Positions 54,746 through 62,597 of a DNA stretch of 64,000 bases are shown piece by piece. The translations under genes and the position numbers were made by a program. The stretch covers positions 692,979-756,978 of the forward strand of contig JAHLLQ010000003.1 of assembly GCA_020444065.1 (NCBI GenBank), given 5' to 3'. The notes under the pieces are model-generated. The model saw only the letters and a list, made by a program, of their open reading frames with translations. It was not told the DNA's origin and did no database searches. Origin of the DNA: a bacterium (lineage in GTDB: Bacteria; Sumerlaeota; Sumerlaeia; SLMS01; JAHLLQ01). Position 1 is the first letter of the stretch, and every line of letters starts with the position of its first letter.

Positions 54746-55765
54746 CTACTCGGGCGCCGTCGCGTCCCATTCGGCCAGAAGCGCCTTGTGATCCTCGATC
54801 GCGGCCAGAAACTCGTCGAGATCGTGCAGTTGAACGAGGCGATTCTTCAGCGCCTTGGCCTCGTGGAAGCCGCGCAGGTACTGCACGGCGTGCTTGCGGA
54901 ACTCGACCAGGCCATGGAGACCTTTGCGCTCAACCATGATCGTAGCGTGGCGGGCGACGATGTCGAGGCGCTCGTAAGCCGTTGGAGGTGGAGGAGCGGG
55001 CTTGCCGGAGAGCCGCGCGCAGACCTGGCCGAAGAGCCATGGATTGCCCATTCCGCCTCGGCCGATCATCACGCCATCCACGCCGGTTTCGCGGATCATC
55101 CGCTCCGCATCGTCGGCCGTCTTGACGTCGCCGTTGCCGATTACTGGCAGTGAAACGCGCCTCTTTAGTTCGCTCAGGATTGACCAATCGGCCTTGCCCT
55201 TGAACATCTGCGTGCGGGTCCGGGCATGGACGCAGATTGCATCCAGACCTTCTTCCTCCGCCATGTGCGCGACTGCGAAGGCCTCCTCGCCGTACTTGTC
55301 GAACCCGGCCCGGAACTTGACTGTGAACGGCACCGTCAGCGCCGCCCGCATGGCGCGGAAGATCTCCCGCACGAGCTCAGGCTGGCGCATCAAGGCAGAC
55401 CCTCCGTTGCTGCTGACCACCTTCTTGGCCGGGCAGCCCATGTTCAGGTCCACGATCGTGGCGCCGCGCTCCTGCACCAGGCGAGCCGTCTCGGCCAGGT
55501 TCTCCGGGTCCGAGCCGAAGATCTGCACGCAGATCGGCGCCTCGGCCGGTTCGAAATCGAGCAGCTTCCAGCACTTCCAATCCCCGCCGCGGGTCATCGC
55601 CTCGCTGCTGATCATCTGCGTGAAGACCAGAGGGCAACCCTGCTCGCGGCTCAGTTGGCGCCAGGCGTGATCGCTGATCCCGCACATCGGCGCGGGCAGT
55701 ACCGGCGGGTGGAATTCCAGATCGCGGATGCGAAGTGGCGGAACCAGAAGGTCGTTCGTCGTCAT
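54746..55765 (-). CDS. dus: tRNA-dihydrouridine synthase
   Basis: 339 residues from ATG 55765, the first Met before the conserved core; an in-frame ATG at 55840 would add 25 atypical residues. FMN-dependent reduction of uridine in the D-loop of tRNA. Signatures: VLPAPMCGISDHAWRQL, DLNMGCPAKKVVSSNGGSALM (with catalytic Cys), VKFRAGF, DAICVHARTRTQMFKGKADWS, VIGNGDVKTADDAERM and GVMIGRGGMGNPWLF. The exact Dus subtype (DusB-like) cannot be fixed. Confidence 0.93.
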   Translation of the reverse strand: MTTNDLLVPPLRIRDLEFHPPVLPAPMCGISDHAWRQLSREQGCPLVFTQMISSEAMTRGGDWKCWKLLDFEPAEAPICVQIFGSDPENLAETARLVQERGATIVDLNMGCPAKKVVSSNGGSALMRQPELVREIFRAMRAALTVPFTVKFRAGFDKYGEEAFAVAHMAEEEGLDAICVHARTRTQMFKGKADWSILSELKRRVSLPVIGNGDVKTADDAERMIRETGVDGVMIGRGGMGNPWLFGQVCARLSGKPAPPPPTAYERLDIVARHATIMVERKGLHGLVEFRKHAVQYLRGFHEAKALKNRLVQLHDLDEFLAAIEDHKALLAEWDATAPE

Positions 55766-55868
55766 GCGGGCCCTGCTTTCCAGTCTTTCGGACAGAGCGC
55801 GTCCGATTTGCGCGGCAGTCTCCATACCGCCCCCCGCCAATGCAAGCGCAAGCGGCGAGACAAAAGAG

Positions 55869-55896
55869 CGGCGGGGAGCCCATTGGCCCCCCGCCG
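55869..55896 (-). terminator. Hairpin between dus and the transcarbamylase gene
   Basis: CGGCGGGG (55869-55876) pairs with CCCCGCCG (55889-55896) around a 12-base loop. It is the second of two hairpins downstream of the transcarbamylase gene. Confidence 0.45.
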
Positions 55897-55928
55897 AGTT
55901 TGATTGCCGTCATGGATCGCCTGGGAGC

Positions 55929-55946
55929 GCCGGCCTCCTGGCCGGC
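55929..55946 (-). terminator. Hairpin 19 nt beyond the transcarbamylase stop
   Basis: GCCGGCC (55929-55935), loop TCCT, GGCCGGC (55940-55946). It lacks a U-tail. Confidence 0.5.
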
Positions 55947-55964
55947 AAGCCCCGTCGGCAATGA

Positions 55965-56954
55965 TCAGGGCCGGCCACCCATGGTCAGGGCCATGATGGC
56001 CTTCTGGACGTGCAGGCGGTTTTCGGCCTCGTCGTAGACGACCGAGCGCGGGCCATCGATGACCTCGTCGGTCACTTCGCGGCCGCGGTCAGCGGGAAGC
56101 GGGTGCATGTAGACGCCGTCCTTGTCACACAGGTCCATGTGCTTCTTCTCGCAGCGCCAGCTCGGGTACTTCTCGATCAGCTTCAGGCCTTCGGCCTTGT
56201 CGGTCGTGGTCAGCAGCGGGCCCCAGCTCTTCGGGATGACGACGTGGGCATCCTGGAAGGCGGCGTCGAAATCGTCGGTGACTTCGAACTTGGCGCCGGA
56301 CACCTTCGCGTTTTCCTCGGCCTGCTTCATGACTTCCGGCATCAGCTTGAACTCGGGCGGAATCGCCAGGGTCACGTCCATGCCGAAGCGCGGCATCATC
56401 AGGATCAACGACTGCGGGACGCTGATGGGGCGCACGTAGTTGGGGGCGCTGGTCCAGGCGACGCCGATCTTCAGGCCCTTCGTGTTGCGGCCGAACTTCT
56501 CGCGGATCGTCATGTAGTCCGCCATGATCTGGCAGGGGTGGTACTGGTCGCACTGCATGTTGATGACCGGCACCGTGGAGTACTTGGCCATATCATTGAC
56601 GTACTGGTTGCCTTCCATCCAGTCGCACTGGCGGATCGCGATACCGTCACCATAGCGGCTCAGGATTGTGCCCGTGTCCTTGGCGTTTTCGCCGTGGCTG
56701 ATCTGGGTCTTGCTGGGATCCAGGAAAATGCCGTGGCCGCCGAGCTGCGTAATGCCCGTCTCAAAGGAGTTACGGGTGCGCGTCGAGGCGAAGAAGAAAA
56801 GCATGTAGAGCGTCTTGTACGACAGGTACGGGGTGGGCTCGCCGAGGGCGAATTTGCGCTTCAGGTCCACTGCCACGTCGAGAGCCGTGTTCAGTTCGTC
56901 GACCGTCCAGTCCTGCGTGCAAATGAAGTCTTTTCCGCGAAGTTGTGTCTGCAT
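55965..56954 (-). CDS. ygeW: YgeW-like knotted transcarbamylase
   Basis: 329 residues from ATG 56954 (MQTQLRGKDFICTQDWTVDELN); ATG 56987 is an alternative but lacks a ribosome binding site. The carbamoyl-phosphate loop STRTRNSFE, the DQYHPCQIMADYMTIREKF block and HPLPADRG identify an aspartate/ornithine carbamoyltransferase family member. The stretch SVPQSLILMMPRFGMDVTLAIPPEFKLMPEV and the following AEENAKVSGAKFEVTDDFDAAFQDA match YgeW as I recall it. YgeW-type enzymes belong to the same purine-degradation gene set as YgfK and SsnA. It stands alone here, 33 kb from ygfK, so an ordinary ornithine-type role is not excluded. Confidence 0.82.
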   Translation of the reverse strand: MQTQLRGKDFICTQDWTVDELNTALDVAVDLKRKFALGEPTPYLSYKTLYMLFFFASTRTRNSFETGITQLGGHGIFLDPSKTQISHGENAKDTGTILSRYGDGIAIRQCDWMEGNQYVNDMAKYSTVPVINMQCDQYHPCQIMADYMTIREKFGRNTKGLKIGVAWTSAPNYVRPISVPQSLILMMPRFGMDVTLAIPPEFKLMPEVMKQAEENAKVSGAKFEVTDDFDAAFQDAHVVIPKSWGPLLTTTDKAEGLKLIEKYPSWRCEKKHMDLCDKDGVYMHPLPADRGREVTDEVIDGPRSVVYDEAENRLHVQKAIMALTMGGRP

Positions 56955-57081
56955 CGTGTACCATCTGTCCTTGCTGGAGTATGCCATGCCCGGCGGTGAG
57001 GAGCCGCGATTGGGGCAAAACCGGCTATGATGCGGAATCCCGGCGTCGGTTCAAGCCCTTTTTGTTCCGGGGTCCAAAGCA

Positions 57082-57124
57082 GCGACGCGGCGGAGGCTCC
57101 GATTGGAGCACTTCACCGCGTCGC
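57082..57124 (-). terminator. Nested hairpin downstream of the propeller protein gene
   Basis: Outer stem GCGACGCGG (57082-57090) with CCGCGTCGC (57116-57124). Inner stem GCTCC (57096-57100) with GGAGC (57105-57109). It lies 28 nt beyond the stop. Confidence 0.5.
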
Positions 57125-57151
57125 GTGCGTTGTTCTTCTTGCCGGAGAAGA

Positions 57152-58972
57152 TCAGTGAATCGTCAGCAGCAGGTCTGTATCCGAAACAGCACGGCCGACC
57201 GTCGCTCCATTATCTGCAGCGGTCAGGCCGCCGTTTCCGCCTCCGTAGTAGGTGGAGAAAACGCTGAGGCCGGAATGGTGGTCGGAGACGCCCTGAAGAA
57301 TCACCGGGACCGTTTCGTCGGACCCGGCGCTGGCATCGGCAATGCCCAGCATCTCATCCGCCGACTCGCCGCCGGGGATGAAGAGCCTCAAGAACCCGTG
57401 GTTTCCGGATGCAACATCCCGATAGGTCAGTAGCAACCATCCATCCATAACCATCGGAAGAGCGGTTATGTGGTAAAGGTCGCCGGAGTTGAAGTCCTGG
57501 TTCGAATCCCACGTGATGGTGGTTCCACTCACTGTGCCAGCGATGCAACTTCCCGCCGTGCCTTCGAAACGATACGCGGCGGCGATTTGAGTTGGGGACC
57601 AACTGGCGAGGGATATCTGGGATGATGTCGTCAGATTGAAGTACGACTTCGCACCCCAGGAAATCGTTGTCCCGGAAACCGTTCCCACTTTTGAAGCTCC
57701 GTAGGAGGATGCCGTCGTATCTCTGTAGGCGGCTACGACCTTGTCCGTATCGATGAACACCAGGGCCGTATCGTTAATCGTACTGCTCTCGAGAGTCGAT
57801 TCGGTTCCCCATGAAATTGATCCCCCCGATACAGTACCGATTCGACCGTGCCCTTGTCCAGTCGTTGTGGAGAAGTAGATTGTCATGAACCGCGACGTAT
57901 CCAACGGCACAGCCTTGATGTCATCGGTTCGATCGCCTCGAATCGCGTATTCGGCTCCCCAGGAGACCGACGTCCCAGATACCGAGCCGACGCACGCGCG
58001 CCCAACTGTCGAGGGATTGAGCTCTCGGTACGCCAAAACGATGGTCGAACTCGTCAGAACGGCAACGTTGTTGGTATCTTCCATCGTCGCATTGAATGTA
58101 TCTTCCGAACCCCAACTGAACGTTGTCCCACTGATCGTGCCGACGATGAAGTTGCCAATTCCACCGGCGCTTCCATCCTGATAGGCGATAACGATCTTGT
58201 CTTCTGCCAGCACGCCGATCGAATTGTATCCGGTAGTCCCGGCATTGAAGACGTTCGGGGTTCCCCAGGAAATCTCGGTCCCTGAAATCTCTCCAATGAA
58301 TGCTGTCCCATAGCTCGAATTGGAATTGTCCGTGTACGCGACAACGAACCTTGAATCCGTCAATTTCGCAGCGGTTACGTAAGTGGTCGCCCCAGCATTG
58401 AACTCGTAGACGGGACTTGGTTCTACGGCATTGAACGGTTTGACTTTTTCATTTATCATGGCCACGACATCACCCGCCGTGACTGATTCGCCCGTCGCGA
58501 CCACGAAGTCGCGAATGATTTTTGTGACGCTGCCCGCTTCGGTCGAGTAGTCCGCTGTGGCGGCTGTATCGGCCGATGCGGCCTGAACGGCAAACCCCAC
58601 GGAGGTGATGCGCTTGCGCGGCACCAGGTCCTCGCCGCCGACGTTGACGTTCAACCACACACTGTCGTTCTCGAAAATCGATGCCGGAACGAGGTTTGCC
58701 GGATCGTCGCCAATCAGCGTTGCATAAATGCCGTCCGAATCCGGCGTCACGGCATCCGTATCGCTGAACGAGCTTCCGAGCTGGTTGCCGTCAACGTCAG
58801 CATCCCAGAATGTGAAGGTCACATTCACCGTCGAAGTAATCGGATCGCCTGTCGTGGCGTCTGCAAGACGGCCCTGGTAGTTCAAGAGGCCGGGCGCCGC
58901 GAAGGCAATCTGAGCGCCGAGCAGGAGGACAACAAGTGCTCCACTCAGCGACTTTGAAAGATTCCATTTCAT
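57152..58972 (-). CDS. Secreted beta-propeller-like repeat protein
   Basis: 606 residues from ATG 58972 (GGGAG upstream). The signal peptide ends IAFAAPG. Residues about 20-150 form a beta domain beginning LLNYQGRLADATTGDPI, common at the N-terminus of exported proteins in uncultured phyla. Then an Ala/Thr-rich helix (QAASADTAATADYSTEAGSV) and a GESVTAGDVVAMINEK loop follow. Residues about 200-520 hold six repeats of about 50 residues with the motif [IV]SG-x-x-[IF]-[ST]-W-[GD] (ISGTEISWG, ISGTTFSWG, VSGTSVSWG, VSGGSISWG, VSGTTISWG, VSGTTITWD), likely propeller blades. Function unknown; no catalytic motif seen. Confidence 0.78.
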   Translation of the reverse strand: MKWNLSKSLSGALVVLLLGAQIAFAAPGLLNYQGRLADATTGDPITSTVNVTFTFWDADVDGNQLGSSFSDTDAVTPDSDGIYATLIGDDPANLVPASIFENDSVWLNVNVGGEDLVPRKRITSVGFAVQAASADTAATADYSTEAGSVTKIIRDFVVATGESVTAGDVVAMINEKVKPFNAVEPSPVYEFNAGATTYVTAAKLTDSRFVVAYTDNSNSSYGTAFIGEISGTEISWGTPNVFNAGTTGYNSIGVLAEDKIVIAYQDGSAGGIGNFIVGTISGTTFSWGSEDTFNATMEDTNNVAVLTSSTIVLAYRELNPSTVGRACVGSVSGTSVSWGAEYAIRGDRTDDIKAVPLDTSRFMTIYFSTTTGQGHGRIGTVSGGSISWGTESTLESSTINDTALVFIDTDKVVAAYRDTTASSYGASKVGTVSGTTISWGAKSYFNLTTSSQISLASWSPTQIAAAYRFEGTAGSCIAGTVSGTTITWDSNQDFNSGDLYHITALPMVMDGWLLLTYRDVASGNHGFLRLFIPGGESADEMLGIADASAGSDETVPVILQGVSDHHSGLSVFSTYYGGGNGGLTAADNGATVGRAVSDTDLLLTIH

Positions 58973-59030
58973 GTTCAAATCTCCCGCTCCATAGCTGGAA
59001 GTCAGAGGGTTCAGGGTGTCCGCCCGCAAA

Positions 59031-59363
59031 TTACTCCTGATCCAGGATTCTCCAATCGTTTACGGCGGATGGCCCCGCCGCCGCAGTTGGCTGGACGACG
59101 CCCGAATGATCCACGAAGTTCGCACTCGCGGACGTTCCCATCACGCAGGATTGTCCAACGGCCGAATCTGCCTCTTCGTAGTTCAATGAGAGTGCGGCTC
59201 CTCCTCCCGTCGTGACATCATCGACTGCGACAGAGTAGTTGGAACTGGCTCGCATTGCCGCCAGGACCGCGCTGGCCAGCAGCAAGGCAGCAAAGACAGC
59301 AATCAGCCGGGTTCTTCGGCCACTCGTAGGTACAGAAAAACCCATCCCCTTTGCAGAGAACAT
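59031..59363 (-). CDS. Small secreted protein of unknown function
   Basis: 110 residues with AAGGAGGT eight nt before the ATG. A long signal sequence (TRLIAVFAALLLASAVLAAM) is followed by NYSVAVDDVTTGGGAALSLN and SADSAVGQ-like, SASANFVDHSGVVQP strands. These resemble a short exported domain seen in proteins of uncultured bacteria that ends in an outer beta strand. It lies 58 nt upstream of the propeller protein gene and is probably co-transcribed, perhaps as a surface partner. Confidence 0.6.
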   Translation of the reverse strand: MFSAKGMGFSVPTSGRRTRLIAVFAALLLASAVLAAMRASSNYSVAVDDVTTGGGAALSLNYEEADSAVGQSCVMGTSASANFVDHSGVVQPTAAAGPSAVNDWRILDQE

Positions 59364-59628
59364 AAGACCTCACCTCCTTGCCCAGCATGCATTTATGCTT
59401 ATACTGGGAAGATGTTTGGCGCGATTAGTTCTATGGCGCCACTTTTCTCAGGGATCACCGAGGATGTCAATCGAAGGCGTTCAGTATAACGAACAGGGCA
59501 TAAGGCGATTCTGGAATGTCTGCCCAATGACGAAAACCTTGCCCTCCATGGTTCGGATGCTCAAGATGCCATCAAAACATACAGCACACATCGGCCGGTT
59601 GGGGAAGCCGCCGAGAGGAGGATGGATG

Positions 59629-61182
59629 ATGGGTTCGACTCGTAGAGGATTCCTGTTTGGGGCTGCGTTGATCCTAGCACTGGCGGCGGTCATGCCGGCA
59701 TCGGCGCAGTACGCGACGCTGGTTCGCCAACAGTCGCTGGATTCCGAAAACGGCACCACGATGCCGATCAACGATTCCTGGTGGGGGCAACACCATCACG
59801 GCAAAATGAGCTACGCGCCGAATGGCACCGTCGGCATCGTGCAGAAGAACGTCTGGACCGGCACCAAGGTCGAGGTCCTGATGCACGAGATTGACGTTTG
59901 GGGCAATTGGGTGATGACCCCCGTGAAGCAGTTCAGCACGTCCTCGGTCGACTACCCAATGCTGGCCTACGATAACGCGAATTACCCGCACGTTTTCGTG
60001 GAGCAGGGGAGTACCTGGTACCAGATGTGGCGAATCAACGGGGTTTGGTCGGAGCAGGAACTGGATTTCGACCTGACGCCGATCTATGGAGGCCCGCCCG
60101 ATCGGTTCGGCAGTCTCATGGCAGCCATCCATGGGCTCGACGGCAAGGTCCACGTCTTCTTCACGGCACGCCAGACGAGCAGTTCGCCGTACGAACTGTT
60201 CCAGGCGAGCGCATGGGACTCTTACTCCTGGGAGATTCGGAACTTGGGAGATTACCGCTCGGCGCTGACCAATGGCGAGTTCACGCTCGATACGGTTTTC
60301 ACGATTATCGTGAATCACAACGGCGAACCGGTGCTTGCGTTTTCGAGCAGCGAACCTTGGGGCGATCCGAATAACCTCCCCAGGGAGCGTTTGAACTGGG
60401 CTGTCTTCAACGGGTCCTCCTGGTACTCCGAAGTCGTCGAGCAAGGCCCGAACGTCGACAACAAGCCGGCGTGGGATGGCTGCATCGCCGTCGACAGCAA
60501 TAACACGCCACACGTCCTCGGAACTTACACCACGCATGCAACGACAGGCTCGATGCAATCGATGCGGCTCGTCTACTATCGCCGAACGGGAACGAACTCG
60601 TGGGCGAAGGAGACCATCGTCACGCACTCCGACAACTATAATGGCGGCGACGGAACGGACTACTCCGGGATGTACCCCGATATCTGGATCGACGGCACCA
60701 ATCGCCCGCACGTCGTCTTTGCGGACCTCAGCTCGTGGCACTGGCACTGCATCGAGGACATGCCGGAGATCAATTGCAACGATACCGAGCCGGGCCAGTT
60801 GCGCTATGCCTATCGGGACGATGGCGGAACGTGGCGGATCACGAAGCTCTTCAGCCAGGACGGCCAGTCCGTCAGCTCTAATCCCCTGAACATGTTCAAG
60901 GGACACACTGTTGCCGTCTCTCCAAGCGGAAAAACCGTTCACGCCTTCGGAATGGAGCACATCCATCACAGCAACACATACCCTTACGATCAGGACGCCC
61001 CGCGGGATTTCCAACTGATTTACTTCCAGGCGGAAACGGCGCTCGGATCGGATGAGTTCAAGCCTCAAAAGGCAGAGTCGATTCGCGATGCGATCCTTGG
61101 CATCATTCCTTGCACAACGACTTACGATCTGAACAGCGACAGCGCCGTGGACACCGGCGACATGACTAATGTGTTGATGTGA
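59629..61182 (+). CDS. Secreted protein with C-terminal EF-hand/dockerin-like motif
   Basis: 517 residues from ATG 59629, placed by AGGAGG seven nt upstream (ATG 59626 is nearly equivalent). The Tat-like head MGSTRRGFLFGAALILALAA has a twin Arg, so Tat export is possible. The body is a sialidase-like or propeller-like beta protein with repeated Asp/Trp patterns (VFVEQGSTWYQMWRINGVWSEQE, AVDSNNTPHVLGTYTTH, IWIDGTNRPHVVFADLSSWHWHC). The end, TYDLNSDSAVDTGDMTNVLM, holds one dockerin-like calcium loop. No catalytic residues assigned. It is convergent with an APC permease. Confidence 0.72.
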   Translation: MGSTRRGFLFGAALILALAAVMPASAQYATLVRQQSLDSENGTTMPINDSWWGQHHHGKMSYAPNGTVGIVQKNVWTGTKVEVLMHEIDVWGNWVMTPVKQFSTSSVDYPMLAYDNANYPHVFVEQGSTWYQMWRINGVWSEQELDFDLTPIYGGPPDRFGSLMAAIHGLDGKVHVFFTARQTSSSPYELFQASAWDSYSWEIRNLGDYRSALTNGEFTLDTVFTIIVNHNGEPVLAFSSSEPWGDPNNLPRERLNWAVFNGSSWYSEVVEQGPNVDNKPAWDGCIAVDSNNTPHVLGTYTTHATTGSMQSMRLVYYRRTGTNSWAKETIVTHSDNYNGGDGTDYSGMYPDIWIDGTNRPHVVFADLSSWHWHCIEDMPEINCNDTEPGQLRYAYRDDGGTWRITKLFSQDGQSVSSNPLNMFKGHTVAVSPSGKTVHAFGMEHIHHSNTYPYDQDAPRDFQLIYFQAETALGSDEFKPQKAESIRDAILGIIPCTTTYDLNSDSAVDTGDMTNVLM

Positions 61183-61192
61183 CCAGAGGTGC

Positions 61193-62458
61193 CTAGTCTG
61201 TTTGAACGTGGCGCAGCAGGAGCTTCCGTCCGAACACGGCGACCACAACAAGTACGACAAGGAAGGCGAGCGCCAGAAGGTCCGTTCGGGCGAGTCGATA
61301 GATTAATGCCAGGGCTGCAGCCGTGCCGGCGATCGCACCAAAGCCCGTGAAGACACGCCGGCCGGCGCGCTCGTGAAACGCGAGACCGCAAACGACCGCG
61401 AATGTGAACAGGAACGCCAGACTGGCGGCTTCCACCAACGTGGTCAGTGATCCGAGGGCTGCCAGTACGGCCGCAAGAATGCCGAGACTGAGAACGGCGC
61501 GATCCGGAATCCCGTTGCTGTTGCGGTGTTCAAAGATCGCGGGTAACTCGCCATCCTCGGCGACCTTGTGGGTCAACCTCGCCGTCGCAAACAATGTCGA
61601 GTTGATCGCCGACCCCGTGGAGAACGCGGCTCCAATTGTGACAAGGATCAAGCCCGCCGTACCGAATGCCGCCTTGCCTGCGATTGAAAGCGCAACCTCT
61701 TCGTGTTCCACCACCTGATCGGCACCGATCAGCATCGTGACGCCGAGGGCGACTAATACGTAGACCGCAATGACGACGATGATCCCAGACAAAACCGCCC
61801 GCGGCAGCGTCTTCTTTGGCGAATCGATATCCTCGTAGTCGTAGGTCAGAAGTTGGAAGCCCTCGTATGCCATGAAGACGGACGCTGCGCCGAAGAGCGC
61901 GCTTCCCAATCCTGAATCCGGCACACCGCGCGATAACATCGGCGGATCCCACTGGGCGATTCCCCATCCGGCGAGTCCGACCAGTACTGCGAGTTTGAAC
62001 CAGACAAGGAAGACTTCCACGCCGCCCGCTTCGCCAACGCCGCGCAGATTCAAACCGATGAAGACCGCCATGATTCCCACGGCCGCAGCGCGTGCGAACC
62101 ATTGTTCCAGACCAAACACGTGTCCGAGATATTGTCCGAACGTGAAGGCATAAACGGCGTTGGTGAGAACGTAACCAATGATCAACACCCACGACAGGCT
62201 GCCGGCAAAGCCCTTGGCGTTGATCTCTCGCAGGAACGTGAACGCACCGCCGCCCTCGCCGTACTTGGCGGCCAGTCGTTCGTAGCTGTATCCGGCTACC
62301 AACGCGACGAGGCCCGCCGCGATGAAGCTCAACCAAGTCCACGAACCGGCAATTGCAATGACAACGCCCAGCGTAGAGAATATCCCGCCTCCGACCATGC
62401 CACCAACGGCCATGGACCATGTCTGGTTGAATGTCAGCTTGGCCTTCGAATGAGGCAT
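61193..62458 (-). CDS. APC-superfamily amino acid permease
   Basis: 421 residues from ATG 62458 (AGAGGG upstream). There are twelve predicted helices, the first with AVGGMVGGGIFSTLGVVIAIAG, the conserved substrate-backbone binding loop of APC carriers. Helix 3 has AGYSYERLAAKYGEGGGAF. FGAASVFMAYEGFQLLTYDYEDIDSPKKTLP is the helix 6 signature. It lacks the Usp domains of the transporter at 23004-25211. Probable amino acid or polyamine uptake. Confidence 0.9.
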   Translation of the reverse strand: MPHSKAKLTFNQTWSMAVGGMVGGGIFSTLGVVIAIAGSWTWLSFIAAGLVALVAGYSYERLAAKYGEGGGAFTFLREINAKGFAGSLSWVLIIGYVLTNAVYAFTFGQYLGHVFGLEQWFARAAAVGIMAVFIGLNLRGVGEAGGVEVFLVWFKLAVLVGLAGWGIAQWDPPMLSRGVPDSGLGSALFGAASVFMAYEGFQLLTYDYEDIDSPKKTLPRAVLSGIIVVIAVYVLVALGVTMLIGADQVVEHEEVALSIAGKAAFGTAGLILVTIGAAFSTGSAINSTLFATARLTHKVAEDGELPAIFEHRNSNGIPDRAVLSLGILAAVLAALGSLTTLVEAASLAFLFTFAVVCGLAFHERAGRRVFTGFGAIAGTAAALALIYRLARTDLLALAFLVVLVVVAVFGRKLLLRHVQTD

Positions 62459-62537
62459 AATGGGTCCCTCTGGTTGTCTCACGAAGGGAGCATGCAAGCA
62501 TCGTGCGAAGTCGGAATGCCACTCTCTCCAAAGGAAA

Positions 62538-62568
62538 ACCCGGGAAGGAGAGAGTCTCCTTCCCGGGT
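62538..62568 (-). terminator. Strong intrinsic terminator of the last gene
   Basis: A 14-bp perfect stem (62538-62551 with 62555-62568) and a three-base loop. On the minus strand the stem runs into TTTTCCTTTGG. Confidence 0.9.
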
Positions 62569-62597
62569 CGGTGTGACAGATTGTCGGTTCGCTGCGA

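Noticed and set aside
57498-57515. GTTCGAATCCC, resembling a tRNA T-loop
   Set aside because: It lies inside the coding sequence of the propeller protein. I found no acceptor stem, D-arm or anticodon arm at proper spacing.
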